Shown in pieces: positions 8,269 through 16,012 of a DNA stretch of 64,000 nucleotides. The position numbers and the translations under genes were made by a program. The notes below the pieces were generated by a model. That model worked only from the letters and a program-made list of their open reading frames with translations, had not been told where the DNA came from and ran no database searches. Source of the DNA: JAHIYU01 sp964476155 (GTDB lineage Bacteria; Krumholzibacteriota; Krumholzibacteriia; LZORAL124-64-63). Every line of letters begins with the position of its first letter. Within the stretch, counting starts at the first letter, position 1. The DNA is taken from the NCBI GenBank assembly GCA_964476155.1, contig CAYYYS010000005.1, positions 1-64,000 on the forward strand, read 5' to 3'.

Positions 8269-9821
8269 GGGCTGGTCCTTTCGCATCGAGCTCCGTCCAC
8301 GATCAGTTGCCAGTCTCGCCAATCTCCCGCAAGTCCCGCTTCCAGATGTCGACGCGCGGCTTCGAGGGACTGGTCGACAAGGTCGCGCCCCCACAAGGCC
8401 AGCGCCCAGTCCATGGCCAGCACACGTTCCTGGCGTCGTCCGGCCGGCGCGATCCAGGCGGGCGAGCTTGTCGCGGCGGTCCTGTGTTTTGCCAGTCGCG
8501 CGAAAAGGGCGCCGTGGCGCTCCGAGTCTGCGGCCGTAGCTGCAGTCACCAGGCGGTCGACCTCTTTGTCGCGGGAGCCGAAGGCCTCGTCTACGGCGGT
8601 ATCCAGGGCGCGCGTGGTTTCCCCATGGAGTCGCGCCAGGATATCTTCGTGAGAGACCCGACCGGCAGCGACCGTATCTGGGGCTGCATCCTGCTCGCGC
8701 AATATCGAGCCGAAGAGACGGGGCACCAAGGGGGATCGCGGTAAATCAAGAGCATCGTACACCGGCGCCAGTTGTGTCAGATAAGACAGCTCTCCGGGAC
8801 CCACAACCACGGCAGCCGGCCTGAACAGCCAGTCCTGGACTGGCGAGCGGAACAGAACACCGGGTCGCAGGCAGGAGGCGTCCGCGGGTACGGTTTCGTC
8901 AGCGCCGAGTCGCAAGCGACGGTTTTTCTCGGCCACGCTGAACGGACGCGCCAGGGACGATCCGCCGATCTGCGCGTGATAGCCCTGCTCAACCAGGATT
9001 TCGCCCCGTTCTGCGACCAGATCCGCAAGACGACCCTGGTCGCGCCGCAGTCTCTCGTAAAACGGTGCGGCGGCGGCGTGCAGGGTCGGGTCGTCACCCG
9101 AAACCACGAGGAGCCCTTGTGCCCCGAACAGCGTGCAGAGAACGCGACGTTGGAGGCGACCCCAGCCAAGCCCCTCCACGCCCGCCTCCCGCCAGAGAAC
9201 CGCCAACTCGCCGGCCAGGGGCTCGTCTGCGGATTGCTCCGCTAGCCACGCCTCCTCGGCCGCGCCGACCGCTGCGACCGGCAAGCTGCCCACGGTCGTC
9301 GAAGCGTCCACGTCGGGAAGCCGTGCGCTCAGCATCGCACCCCGTTTGGGATCGTAGAGGGTGGCGGCGAAAGCCTCACGCAGGTCGTCGTCATCGTCGC
9401 CCATCCAGAACACCGGGACGGTCGGTCGACCGGCGGATGTGCGCGCGGCGGCGGCGGCGATACAGGTCGCGATTTTAAAGAGCGTAAAGAGGGGGCCCCC
9501 CAGAAATCCGGGCTGCTGTCCCGTTACGATGACGTCGGCCTCCCCCGCCACCAGTCGGTCTACACTGGCACCAGCCGTTTCTCGCGATGCGTCGTCGGGC
9601 AGATCCGCGGCGAAGTCGGCCCACCAGGCCGATCGCCACGTCGTATCCTGCCAAACCGGCGCGGCTGCGCCGGAAGTCTCGGTGGCCAGACAGTCGCGCC
9701 AGGCCACCGTGGCCGCAGGATCGCTCTCTGCGGTAAACAGCCAGTCATGAACAAGCGCGGGGAAGCCGACCACCTCGTGCAGGGGGGCCGCGCTCTTCAC
9801 GCGTCGGTGCCGATCGTTCAT
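8265..9821 (-). CDS. bshC: Bacillithiol biosynthesis cysteine-adding enzyme BshC
   Basis: Putative ligase adding L-cysteine to GlcN-malate, the last step of bacillithiol synthesis. The 518-residue product is near the family length (about 540). Recognisable BshC segments are VIVTGQQPGFLGGPLFTLFK, the HIGH-like Rossmann region with VPVFWMGDDDDDLREA, and VVVGPGELSYLTQLAPVYDAL. In the central VFWMGDDDDDL stretch the more usual family form is W..E.DHD, so the acidic run is somewhat unusual. The ATG at 9821 begins just after the methyltransferase stop (13-bp gap). The ribosome site is weak, and translational coupling is likely. Confidence 0.9.
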   Translation of the reverse strand: MNDRHRRVKSAAPLHEVVGFPALVHDWLFTAESDPAATVAWRDCLATETSGAAAPVWQDTTWRSAWWADFAADLPDDASRETAGASVDRLVAGEADVIVTGQQPGFLGGPLFTLFKIATCIAAAAARTSAGRPTVPVFWMGDDDDDLREAFAATLYDPKRGAMLSARLPDVDASTTVGSLPVAAVGAAEEAWLAEQSADEPLAGELAVLWREAGVEGLGWGRLQRRVLCTLFGAQGLLVVSGDDPTLHAAAAPFYERLRRDQGRLADLVAERGEILVEQGYHAQIGGSSLARPFSVAEKNRRLRLGADETVPADASCLRPGVLFRSPVQDWLFRPAAVVVGPGELSYLTQLAPVYDALDLPRSPLVPRLFGSILREQDAAPDTVAAGRVSHEDILARLHGETTRALDTAVDEAFGSRDKEVDRLVTAATAADSERHGALFARLAKHRTAATSSPAWIAPAGRRQERVLAMDWALALWGRDLVDQSLEAARRHLEAGLAGDWRDWQLIVDGARCERTSP

Positions 9822-9834
9822 GGGCGTGGTCTCA

Positions 9835-10611
9835 TCATGAAGGGTCCCGTCGGTAGAAGAGCAGCCAGCGATCCGCCTCGTCGGGATCGAAAGATCGTCC
9901 GTCGTAGCCACCCATGGCATCGTGTCGGTGCAGGCCGACGCGTGCGGCGAGCGCGTCGAGCGCCGCGGGGTCGAACAGGGCCACGGCTTCCGTATAGTCG
10001 AGACCGGCGGTCGGGACTCCCAAAGCCTGGGCTGCGGACTCGCGTCCGGCCAGCGGCGCGATTTGCACGCGTTTATGGATACGCGCGCCATCGGCGGCCA
10101 GGGTTTTCGATTCCACGACTCGGCAGGGGCCCGCGTCTCGCTCGGTGACCCCGTCGGCCGTTGCCGCGACCCGTCGGCAATTGAGATAGTCGAGACACCA
10201 GATCCCGCCGGGCGTGAGGACGCGCGCGATCTCGGCCAACAACTCGGCGTGTTCGGCGAGTCGGCCGAAATACCCGAATGCCGTGAACAGGGACAACACG
10301 GTACCGAACGAGGCCGTGGCGAATGGCAGGGTGCGCATATCCGCCCGCACGAGACCGGCGGTGTCGGCGGCCCGGGTTCCGGCGCGCGTCAACAACTCGG
10401 AAGACAAATCCAGGCCCACCACGTCTCGCGAACCCCGCGCCGACAGATCCGACAGATGACGTCCTTCACCACAGCCCAGATCGAGAATGACGCCCATGGA
10501 CAGATAATCACGCGCGGCCAGTGTCGCCACGCAGGCTTCGGCCTCGACCTGATCACGGTGGGCATAGAGCCAACTGTAGTGGGCGCCGAAGGCCGTCTCG
10601 TACCAGGTCAT
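9835..10611 (-). CDS. SAM-dependent methyltransferase, candidate bacillithiol N-methyltransferase
   Basis: A 258-residue class I methyltransferase with a Rossmann fold. Motif I is VILDLGCGEGRHLSDL (about residues 42-57), the acidic post-I residue is in VVGLDLSSELL, and motif IV-like text is VLSLFTAFGYFG. The ATG overlaps the nadB stop (ATGA) and the stop is 13 bp before bshC, so it is co-translated with bacillithiol genes. In green sulfur bacteria a SAM methyltransferase (NmbA) converts bacillithiol to N-methyl-bacillithiol. The position here makes that role plausible, but fold and context alone cannot prove the substrate. Otherwise it is a generic small-molecule methyltransferase. Confidence 0.75.
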   Translation of the reverse strand: MTWYETAFGAHYSWLYAHRDQVEAEACVATLAARDYLSMGVILDLGCGEGRHLSDLSARGSRDVVGLDLSSELLTRAGTRAADTAGLVRADMRTLPFATASFGTVLSLFTAFGYFGRLAEHAELLAEIARVLTPGGIWCLDYLNCRRVAATADGVTERDAGPCRVVESKTLAADGARIHKRVQIAPLAGRESAAQALGVPTAGLDYTEAVALFDPAALDALAARVGLHRHDAMGGYDGRSFDPDEADRWLLFYRRDPS

Positions 10612-12260
10612 GGCGAGTCGGTCCGGTCGACCGAGATGGCCGTCAGACCCGTGTCGCCGCCCACCAGGGTATCGACGGCCACGTCGAGTTTTTGCGGATA
10701 ATCCAGTGTATGGTGTAGACCACGACTCTCGCGACGCTCGCGGGCGCTGAGCACGATCAACTCGGCGTTCAGGGCGATGTTGCGCAATTCGACCAGATCG
10801 GGACAAGGCAGAGTCGACCGATAGGACGCCTCGACGGTAGCCCGGATATTCCGGATCCGCTCGAGAGCGATGTCGAGGCGATTCCGGTTGCGAACAATGC
10901 CCACATAATCCCACATGACCCGTCGCAACACATCCCAATCGTGCTCCAGGATCATGACTTCGGCACCGCTTTCCGCACCAGAGTCGCCGCGCAGGATCGT
11001 GTTACTGTTTCGGGTCGCGGTGGTCACGTCGTCGGGCACGACCCCGGCTGTATGTGATGCCGCCTCGGCGAAATAGACCGCCTCGAGCAGGGAGTTACTC
11101 GCGAGTCTGTTCGCGCCGTGGATGCCCGAACACGCCACCTCGCCGATGGCCAGCAAGCCCGCCAGACTGGTCTGCCCGGTGGAATCTATCTTCACGCCCC
11201 CGCACATGTAGTGGGCGGCCGGGACCACGGGCACCGGATCGCCGGCCATGTCGATACCGAACTTGGCGCAGGTCTCGCTCAGGTTGGGGAATCGTTTCCC
11301 CACGAACTCGCGATCCAGGTGTCGCAGATCCAGGTAGACGCACGGATCGCCCGTCAGCTTCATCTCGCTGTCGATCGAACGGGCCACCACGTCCCGCGGC
11401 GCCAGTTCCTTGCGCGGGTCGTAGCGAGGCATGAACCGCTCGCCCCGCCCGTTGATCAGATAGGCGCCCTCCCCGCGCACGGCTTCGGAGATCAGGAAGC
11501 TCTTGGCCTCGGCGTGGTAGAGACACGTGGGATGGAACTGGACGAATTCGAGATTGGCCAGCACCGCGCCGGCGCGGTAGGCCATGGCCATGCCGTCACC
11601 GGTGGCGATATCCGGATTCGACGTGTAGGCGTAGACTTTTCCACAGCCGCCGGTGGCCAAGGTGACCACGTCAGCCAGATAAGGCGTGCGGGTCAGGAGA
11701 TGGCGATCCAGAACCCAACAACCGGCCACGCGATCCGGTGGCAAGGCCGAATCTGGCAGATCCGAGCCCAGGATCAGATCAAGTCCCACATGGTTCTCGC
11801 CAAGCGTGATGCGCGGATGGTTGCGGCAGGTTTCGAGCAGACAGCGTTCGAGTTCGCGGCCCGTGAGGTCGGCGGCGTGCAGGATGCGGTTGCGGGAGTG
11901 GCCGCCTTCGCGTCCGAGGGCGTAACCCTCACCGTCGTCTTCGCGCGAGAACTGGACGCCGTACTCGAGCAGTCGGTCGATCAGGCGCGGCGCCGCGCTG
12001 ACCATACTCCGCACGGCAGCCTCATCGCATAGACCGTCACCGGCGATCAGCGTATCGCGAACATGTAGTTCGAAATCATCCAGGGGCGACAGGACGGCGG
12101 CGATCCCACCCTGCGCATAGTTGGTATTGCTCTCGAACAGTTCCTTCTTGGTGACGACCTGGACGTCGCCCTGCTCCGCGGCCAACAGGGCGAATTGCAG
12201 GCCGGCGATGCCGGACCCGATCACCAGATGACGCGAAACGACCGGATCGGATGGTTGCAC
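10608..12260 (-). CDS. nadB: L-aspartate oxidase NadB
   Basis: FAD-dependent enzyme oxidising L-aspartate to iminoaspartate, the first step of de novo NAD synthesis. The 550 residues show the N-terminal dinucleotide-binding GSGIAGLQFALLAA, the flavin/substrate segment SNTNYAQGGIAAVL, the active-site text GIHGANRLASNSLLEA, and a C-terminal helical domain with the three-helix arginine region. Length is normal for NadB (about 540) and the helical tail fits NadB rather than fumarate reductase. The start is GTG with GGAGG eight bases upstream. It follows lpxK by 4 bp. nadA and nadC are not in this window, but nadD is at 32152. Confidence 0.94.
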   Translation of the reverse strand: MQPSDPVVSRHLVIGSGIAGLQFALLAAEQGDVQVVTKKELFESNTNYAQGGIAAVLSPLDDFELHVRDTLIAGDGLCDEAAVRSMVSAAPRLIDRLLEYGVQFSREDDGEGYALGREGGHSRNRILHAADLTGRELERCLLETCRNHPRITLGENHVGLDLILGSDLPDSALPPDRVAGCWVLDRHLLTRTPYLADVVTLATGGCGKVYAYTSNPDIATGDGMAMAYRAGAVLANLEFVQFHPTCLYHAEAKSFLISEAVRGEGAYLINGRGERFMPRYDPRKELAPRDVVARSIDSEMKLTGDPCVYLDLRHLDREFVGKRFPNLSETCAKFGIDMAGDPVPVVPAAHYMCGGVKIDSTGQTSLAGLLAIGEVACSGIHGANRLASNSLLEAVYFAEAASHTAGVVPDDVTTATRNSNTILRGDSGAESGAEVMILEHDWDVLRRVMWDYVGIVRNRNRLDIALERIRNIRATVEASYRSTLPCPDLVELRNIALNAELIVLSARERRESRGLHHTLDYPQKLDVAVDTLVGGDTGLTAISVDRTDSP

Positions 12261-12264
12261 GGTC

Positions 12265-13335
12265 TCAGTCCTCCAGGCGTGACAGGACGGCTTCGGCCAG
12301 GCCGGGCTCCCCCGGCCATGTGAGTTCCAGATTCACCACGGTGAGCGGCGGGGCGTCGTCCGGCCAGATCCCGGCCAACTTAACGTGGTCCTTGGCCGTG
12401 GTCAGCCAACGTTCGACAGCCTCACCGGCACCCGCGGCGACGATCTCGGGCAGATGCTCGGCCCGATAGGCGATGTGGTCGTCGAAGCGAACCGCGACTC
12501 GCGGGGTGTGCCCGACGAGGTCTCGACAGGCGTTCTCGAATTCCGCCGGTTTGGCGATTCCGCTGACCACACCGTAGGGACGCGACGCAGTCGTCGCCAT
12601 GTCGTCGGCCGGCGTACTCCGACGATGAAATCCCAACACCAGCGGCCCGGATCCCGCCGTTTTCTGCAGGATCTCGCCCGCATCGAGCGGAACCAGCCAG
12701 AGACCCGCGCGGGCGGCGCCGGTGCTTCCTTCGCGGTAAGGACCCCAGGGAAGCCGACGCCCGACTTCGGGCACGACGTCCCGGCCCTCCAGTCGCCAGC
12801 GATCCAGGATGATCACGTCCAGATGTCGCCCGGCGCCCGCGCACTGATGCCCATCCTCCAACACCACGATTCCGATCTCGGGCGCGTTGTCGCGCAACCA
12901 GGACAGTCCCGCTACACGATCTCGGGACTGCACGACCACGCAGTCGGGTAGCTGTGCGGCCAGCATGCGGGCCTCGTCGCCACAGCGGATCTCTTCGGGA
13001 GTGACGCGGCAGGGGCCACGCACGACGGAACCGTATCCGCGCGTCACCAGTGCCACCCGCCGCCCCCGGGCCGTCAAGTCCCGGGCCAACGACGCGACAA
13101 CGGGCGTCTTGCCGCTCCCCCCGCTCGCGAGCGCTCCAACCGAAACCACGTGTGGCGTATCTCCGGGTGTGTCGCGACTTGCCAGTCGATGCCGCAGGTT
13201 CGCCTGCGCAACGGCGTTCGTCAGGGGGGTGAGCAACGACATCCAGCGCGGCGCCTGGTCGGCCCAACGTCCCCACAAATCATGGGTGACGCGGCTTGCG
13301 TAGCTGCGTCTGTCCACATAGACGATTCCGCTCAT
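12265..13335 (-). CDS. lpxK: Tetraacyldisaccharide 4'-kinase LpxK
   Basis: Inner-membrane-associated kinase that phosphorylates the 4' position of the tetraacyldisaccharide to form lipid IVA. The 356 residues include the LpxK-type P-loop ASGGSGKTPVVASLA (about 70-84), the following TRGYGS segment and RCGDEARMLA. The conserved acidic motif normally written DDGFQH reads EDGHQC here (near residue 175), a notable change close to a catalytic aspartate. LpxK is otherwise unmistakable. The gene overlaps the preceding acyltransferase gene by four bases. The Kdo transferase waaA, often next to lpxK, is absent from this window. Confidence 0.9.
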   Translation of the reverse strand: MSGIVYVDRRSYASRVTHDLWGRWADQAPRWMSLLTPLTNAVAQANLRHRLASRDTPGDTPHVVSVGALASGGSGKTPVVASLARDLTARGRRVALVTRGYGSVVRGPCRVTPEEIRCGDEARMLAAQLPDCVVVQSRDRVAGLSWLRDNAPEIGIVVLEDGHQCAGAGRHLDVIILDRWRLEGRDVVPEVGRRLPWGPYREGSTGAARAGLWLVPLDAGEILQKTAGSGPLVLGFHRRSTPADDMATTASRPYGVVSGIAKPAEFENACRDLVGHTPRVAVRFDDHIAYRAEHLPEIVAAGAGEAVERWLTTAKDHVKLAGIWPDDAPPLTVVNLELTWPGEPGLAEAVLSRLED

Positions 13336-13940
13336 GGTGCGAATCCCGTTTCGAGCAGAGTGGCGGCCAGGCGCCGGGCGTAAGCCTCGGCGCCGTCCTC
13401 ATCGATAGTGGACGGTACCACGATCTCGGCCCTTTCCTGAACCTTGATCCGCGCAAAGGGCCACGGGAGGACCGTGCGGTCCCAGGTGGAAAGCGTGTGC
13501 TGTCGGCTAACGCTGACATGCAAAGGTACGATGGTAGCCCCGGTCAGTCGCGACAGCTGGATGACGCCGTTGTGAACGGTTCCGAACGGTCCCCGGGGTC
13601 CATCCACGGTGATCCCGATCGAATGCCCCGCCTGCAGGGCCGCCAACAAGCCGCGAAACGCGCCGCCGCCCTTCTTGCCGGTCGAGCCGCGCACGAAGGA
13701 GTAGCCATGTCTTTGCAGGGTGTTGATGAGGATGTCGCCGTCGGGGCTGCGGCTGATCAACAGGGCGGGACACGCAGGCTTGACGTGCATGATCGCGGGA
13801 ATCATGTCCCGATGCAGACAGGCGAAGATAACCGGGCGCTCGGACGGACGACGTGCCGTCCCTCCACCGTCGAGGCGGATACTAACGACCAGCAGCTTGT
13901 AAAGCCATGGTGTCAGCCGGAATTTAAGACGGCCCAGCAT
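13332..13940 (-). CDS. DUF374-type lysophospholipid acyltransferase-like protein
   Basis: A 202-residue protein of the DUF374 family, related to the LpxL/PlsC acyltransferases. The expected text is present: FACLHRDMIPA with the catalytic-type histidine and an acidic partner (the HxxxxD box is HRDM), RGSTGKKGGGAFRGLL and GITVDGPRGPFG. Members lie beside lpxB or waaA in many FCB and epsilon-type genomes and are presumed to add or remodel acyl chains on lipid A precursors, but the exact reaction is not established. An AGGAG ribosome site precedes the ATG. It lies 7 bp after lpxB and overlaps lpxK. Confidence 0.82.
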   Translation of the reverse strand: MLGRLKFRLTPWLYKLLVVSIRLDGGGTARRPSERPVIFACLHRDMIPAIMHVKPACPALLISRSPDGDILINTLQRHGYSFVRGSTGKKGGGAFRGLLAALQAGHSIGITVDGPRGPFGTVHNGVIQLSRLTGATIVPLHVSVSRQHTLSTWDRTVLPWPFARIKVQERAEIVVPSTIDEDGAEAYARRLAATLLETGFAP

Positions 13941-13947
13941 CGGTCTC

Positions 13948-15108
13948 CTATACGATCAGCTCCGCCGCCGCGGTGGCGGCCCGTTCCCAACATCCGGGTA
14001 CGCCCAACATCTCGCGCAGGGCATCCACGTGCGAGGAGAACTTGGCCCTACGCGCGCTGTTGCCCAGCCAGTCCGCCAGATCTTGGGACAGCGCTTCGCC
14101 GGTCACATCGTCCTGCACATACTCGCGCACAACATTGCGCGCCATGATGAGATTGGCGAGGCCGATCCACTCCACGCACACCAGCCGCTTGCCCAACCAG
14201 TAGTTCAGACCGGAGGTCCGATAGGCCAGCGCATGAGGTACGCCAGCCAGCGCGATTTCCAGGGACGCCGTCCCGCTGCAGACCAGGGACAGATCCAGTT
14301 CGCCAGCCAGATCGGTCAAGGGCTCGTCCCGCACTTCGCAGCCCGCGGTTGTCGCTGCGTCGAGCAGGGCCGCTTCGACACCTGGCGCGCGACTAACGAT
14401 ACACCTGAACTTACGGTTCGGAACGCGCCGCTTCAACCCGGCTACGGCCGCCAGCAGGGCCGGCAGCAACATGGTGATCTCCTGACGGCGGCTTCCCGGG
14501 AGCAGGCCGACGGTCAGGACCGCGCTCTCGTCGCTCAGCCGGTCTTCGCGCACACGGCGCGCCTGGTCGGACGCCTGCTTGGGATACGACTCGACCAAAG
14601 GGTGACCCAACCAGGTCGCCGCCACGCCCCGCTCCCGGAAGTAGCGCTCCTCGAAAGGCAACAGGACGCCCAGTCGGTCCACGGCCCGGCGCAACTTGCC
14701 CGCGCGCCAGCCGCCCCAGGCCCAGAGCTGGGGGGCCACCAGATAGAAGACCGACACACCCATTTTACGGGCGTGAGCGGCGAGTCCCACATTGAAGCCG
14801 GGATAATCGATCGGGACAAAGAGATCGACACCCCCTTCGACGAGGTGACGACGCAACCGGCCGCGGGCACGCCATATGGCCGGCAGGGCCGATACCACTT
14901 CACTGAAGCCCATGACGGACAGCTCGTCCCGTCTGCAGATCAACTCGACACCCGCGGTCGCCAGTTCATCACCGCCCAGGGCGCTGAAACGCGCCGCCGG
15001 AAAGCGGGCACGCAAAGCATCGACCAGCCGCGTGCCGTAGCGTTCGCCACTGGCCTCGCCGCAGGACAGAAAGATATGGGGTGATGGGGAGTCGGGCCGA
15101 TCCGACAT
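13948..15108 (-). CDS. lpxB: Lipid-A-disaccharide synthase LpxB
   Basis: Peripheral-membrane GT19 glycosyltransferase that condenses UDP-2,3-diacylglucosamine with lipid X to form the tetra-acylated disaccharide. Length is 386 residues, typical. Family motifs are CGEASGERYGTRLVDAL at the N-terminus, PIDYPGFN near residue 99, and VFYLVAPQLWAWGGWRAGKL. The second half includes the sugar-nucleotide site LVCSGTASLEIALAGVPHAL. AAGGAG precedes the ATG. A strong terminator lies immediately upstream, so lpxB heads its own transcription unit or depends on read-through from lpxA. Confidence 0.95.
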   Translation of the reverse strand: MSDRPDSPSPHIFLSCGEASGERYGTRLVDALRARFPAARFSALGGDELATAGVELICRRDELSVMGFSEVVSALPAIWRARGRLRRHLVEGGVDLFVPIDYPGFNVGLAAHARKMGVSVFYLVAPQLWAWGGWRAGKLRRAVDRLGVLLPFEERYFRERGVAATWLGHPLVESYPKQASDQARRVREDRLSDESAVLTVGLLPGSRRQEITMLLPALLAAVAGLKRRVPNRKFRCIVSRAPGVEAALLDAATTAGCEVRDEPLTDLAGELDLSLVCSGTASLEIALAGVPHALAYRTSGLNYWLGKRLVCVEWIGLANLIMARNVVREYVQDDVTGEALSQDLADWLGNSARRAKFSSHVDALREMLGVPGCWERAATAAAELIV

Positions 15109-15124
15109 GACGCGGCTCCTTGCG

Positions 15125-15152
15125 AAAAAGCGGCGGGACGTATCCCGCCGCT
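15125..15152 (-). terminator. Rho-independent terminator downstream of lpxA
   Basis: Minus-strand RNA from this segment forms a perfect 10-bp GC-rich stem (15129-15138 with 15143-15152) with a 4-nt loop, followed directly by five U residues. It sits 20 bp beyond the lpxA stop and before lpxB. Confidence 0.8.
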
Positions 15153-15171
15153 CGATCCGGCCGCCGGTGGA

Positions 15172-15990
15172 TCAGCGGACGATGCCGCGTTCGGACCGGC
15201 GAATGAAGGCCATCAGTTCCTCAAGATGCGGATCCAACTGGCAGACCAGCGCCATCTTCTCGAGAGCCTGACTGACGTTCATGCCGCTGCGGTACAGCAG
15301 CCGATAGGCCTTCTTCAGATTGAAGAGTGACTCTTCGCTGAACCCGCGCCGCTTCAGGCCGACGCTGTTCAGTCCCGACACTTCCACGGGGCTGCCGGCC
15401 ACGCGGACGAAGGGAGGCACGTCCTGGGCGACACGACTGCCGCCGCCGATAAAGGCGTGGGCGCCGATGCGCACGAACTGGTGAACCGGCGTCACGCCGC
15501 CGAGAATGGCCCAGTCCCCGATGTTCACATGTCCGGCCAGATTGACGGCGTTGGCCAGGATGATGTTATCGCTCAGCACGCAGTTGTGAGCCACGTGGAC
15601 ATAGGCCATCAACAGGTTGCCGTCGCCGATCCGGGTCTTCTCGTTCTCACCGGACGCGAGATGGATCGTCACATACTCACGGATGGTGTTTTTGTCGCCG
15701 ATCTCGACGTAACTGATCTCGTCGGCGTATTTCAGGTCCTGGGGAACCACGCCGATGATCGCGCCCGGGAATATCTTGTTGCCGTTACCGATGGTGGTGC
15801 GACCCTCGATAACCACCGAGGAGGCGATCTCGCAGTCCGCACCGATCGAGACGTGGGGTCCGATCACGGTAAAGGGCCCGATCTGCACATTGTGTCCGAT
15901 GCGGGCGTCCGGATGGATCACCGCGGTCGGATGGATTTCGGGTTTAAGGACCGGGCGCAGTTTCGACGCCCGTTTCATGTTTGCAGACAC
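15172..15990 (-). CDS. lpxA: UDP-N-acetylglucosamine acyltransferase LpxA
   Basis: Cytosolic trimeric enzyme that transfers a hydroxyacyl chain from ACP to the 3-OH of UDP-GlcNAc, the first step of lipid A synthesis. The protein is 272 residues: a left-handed beta-helix of hexapeptide repeats (about 17-200) and a C-terminal helical bundle. The catalytic histidine is in VHVAHNC. The region GSPVEVSGLNSVGLKRRGFS is characteristic of LpxA rather than LpxD. GGAGGA precedes the GTG start at 15990; the in-frame ATG four codons later has poorer spacing. It lies 22 bp after lpxC/fabZ. Confidence 0.95.
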   Translation of the reverse strand: MSANMKRASKLRPVLKPEIHPTAVIHPDARIGHNVQIGPFTVIGPHVSIGADCEIASSVVIEGRTTIGNGNKIFPGAIIGVVPQDLKYADEISYVEIGDKNTIREYVTIHLASGENEKTRIGDGNLLMAYVHVAHNCVLSDNIILANAVNLAGHVNIGDWAILGGVTPVHQFVRIGAHAFIGGGSRVAQDVPPFVRVAGSPVEVSGLNSVGLKRRGFSEESLFNLKKAYRLLYRSGMNVSQALEKMALVCQLDPHLEELMAFIRRSERGIVR

Positions 15991-16012
15991 ACAGTCCTCC
16001 CTGGTCGGGAAC

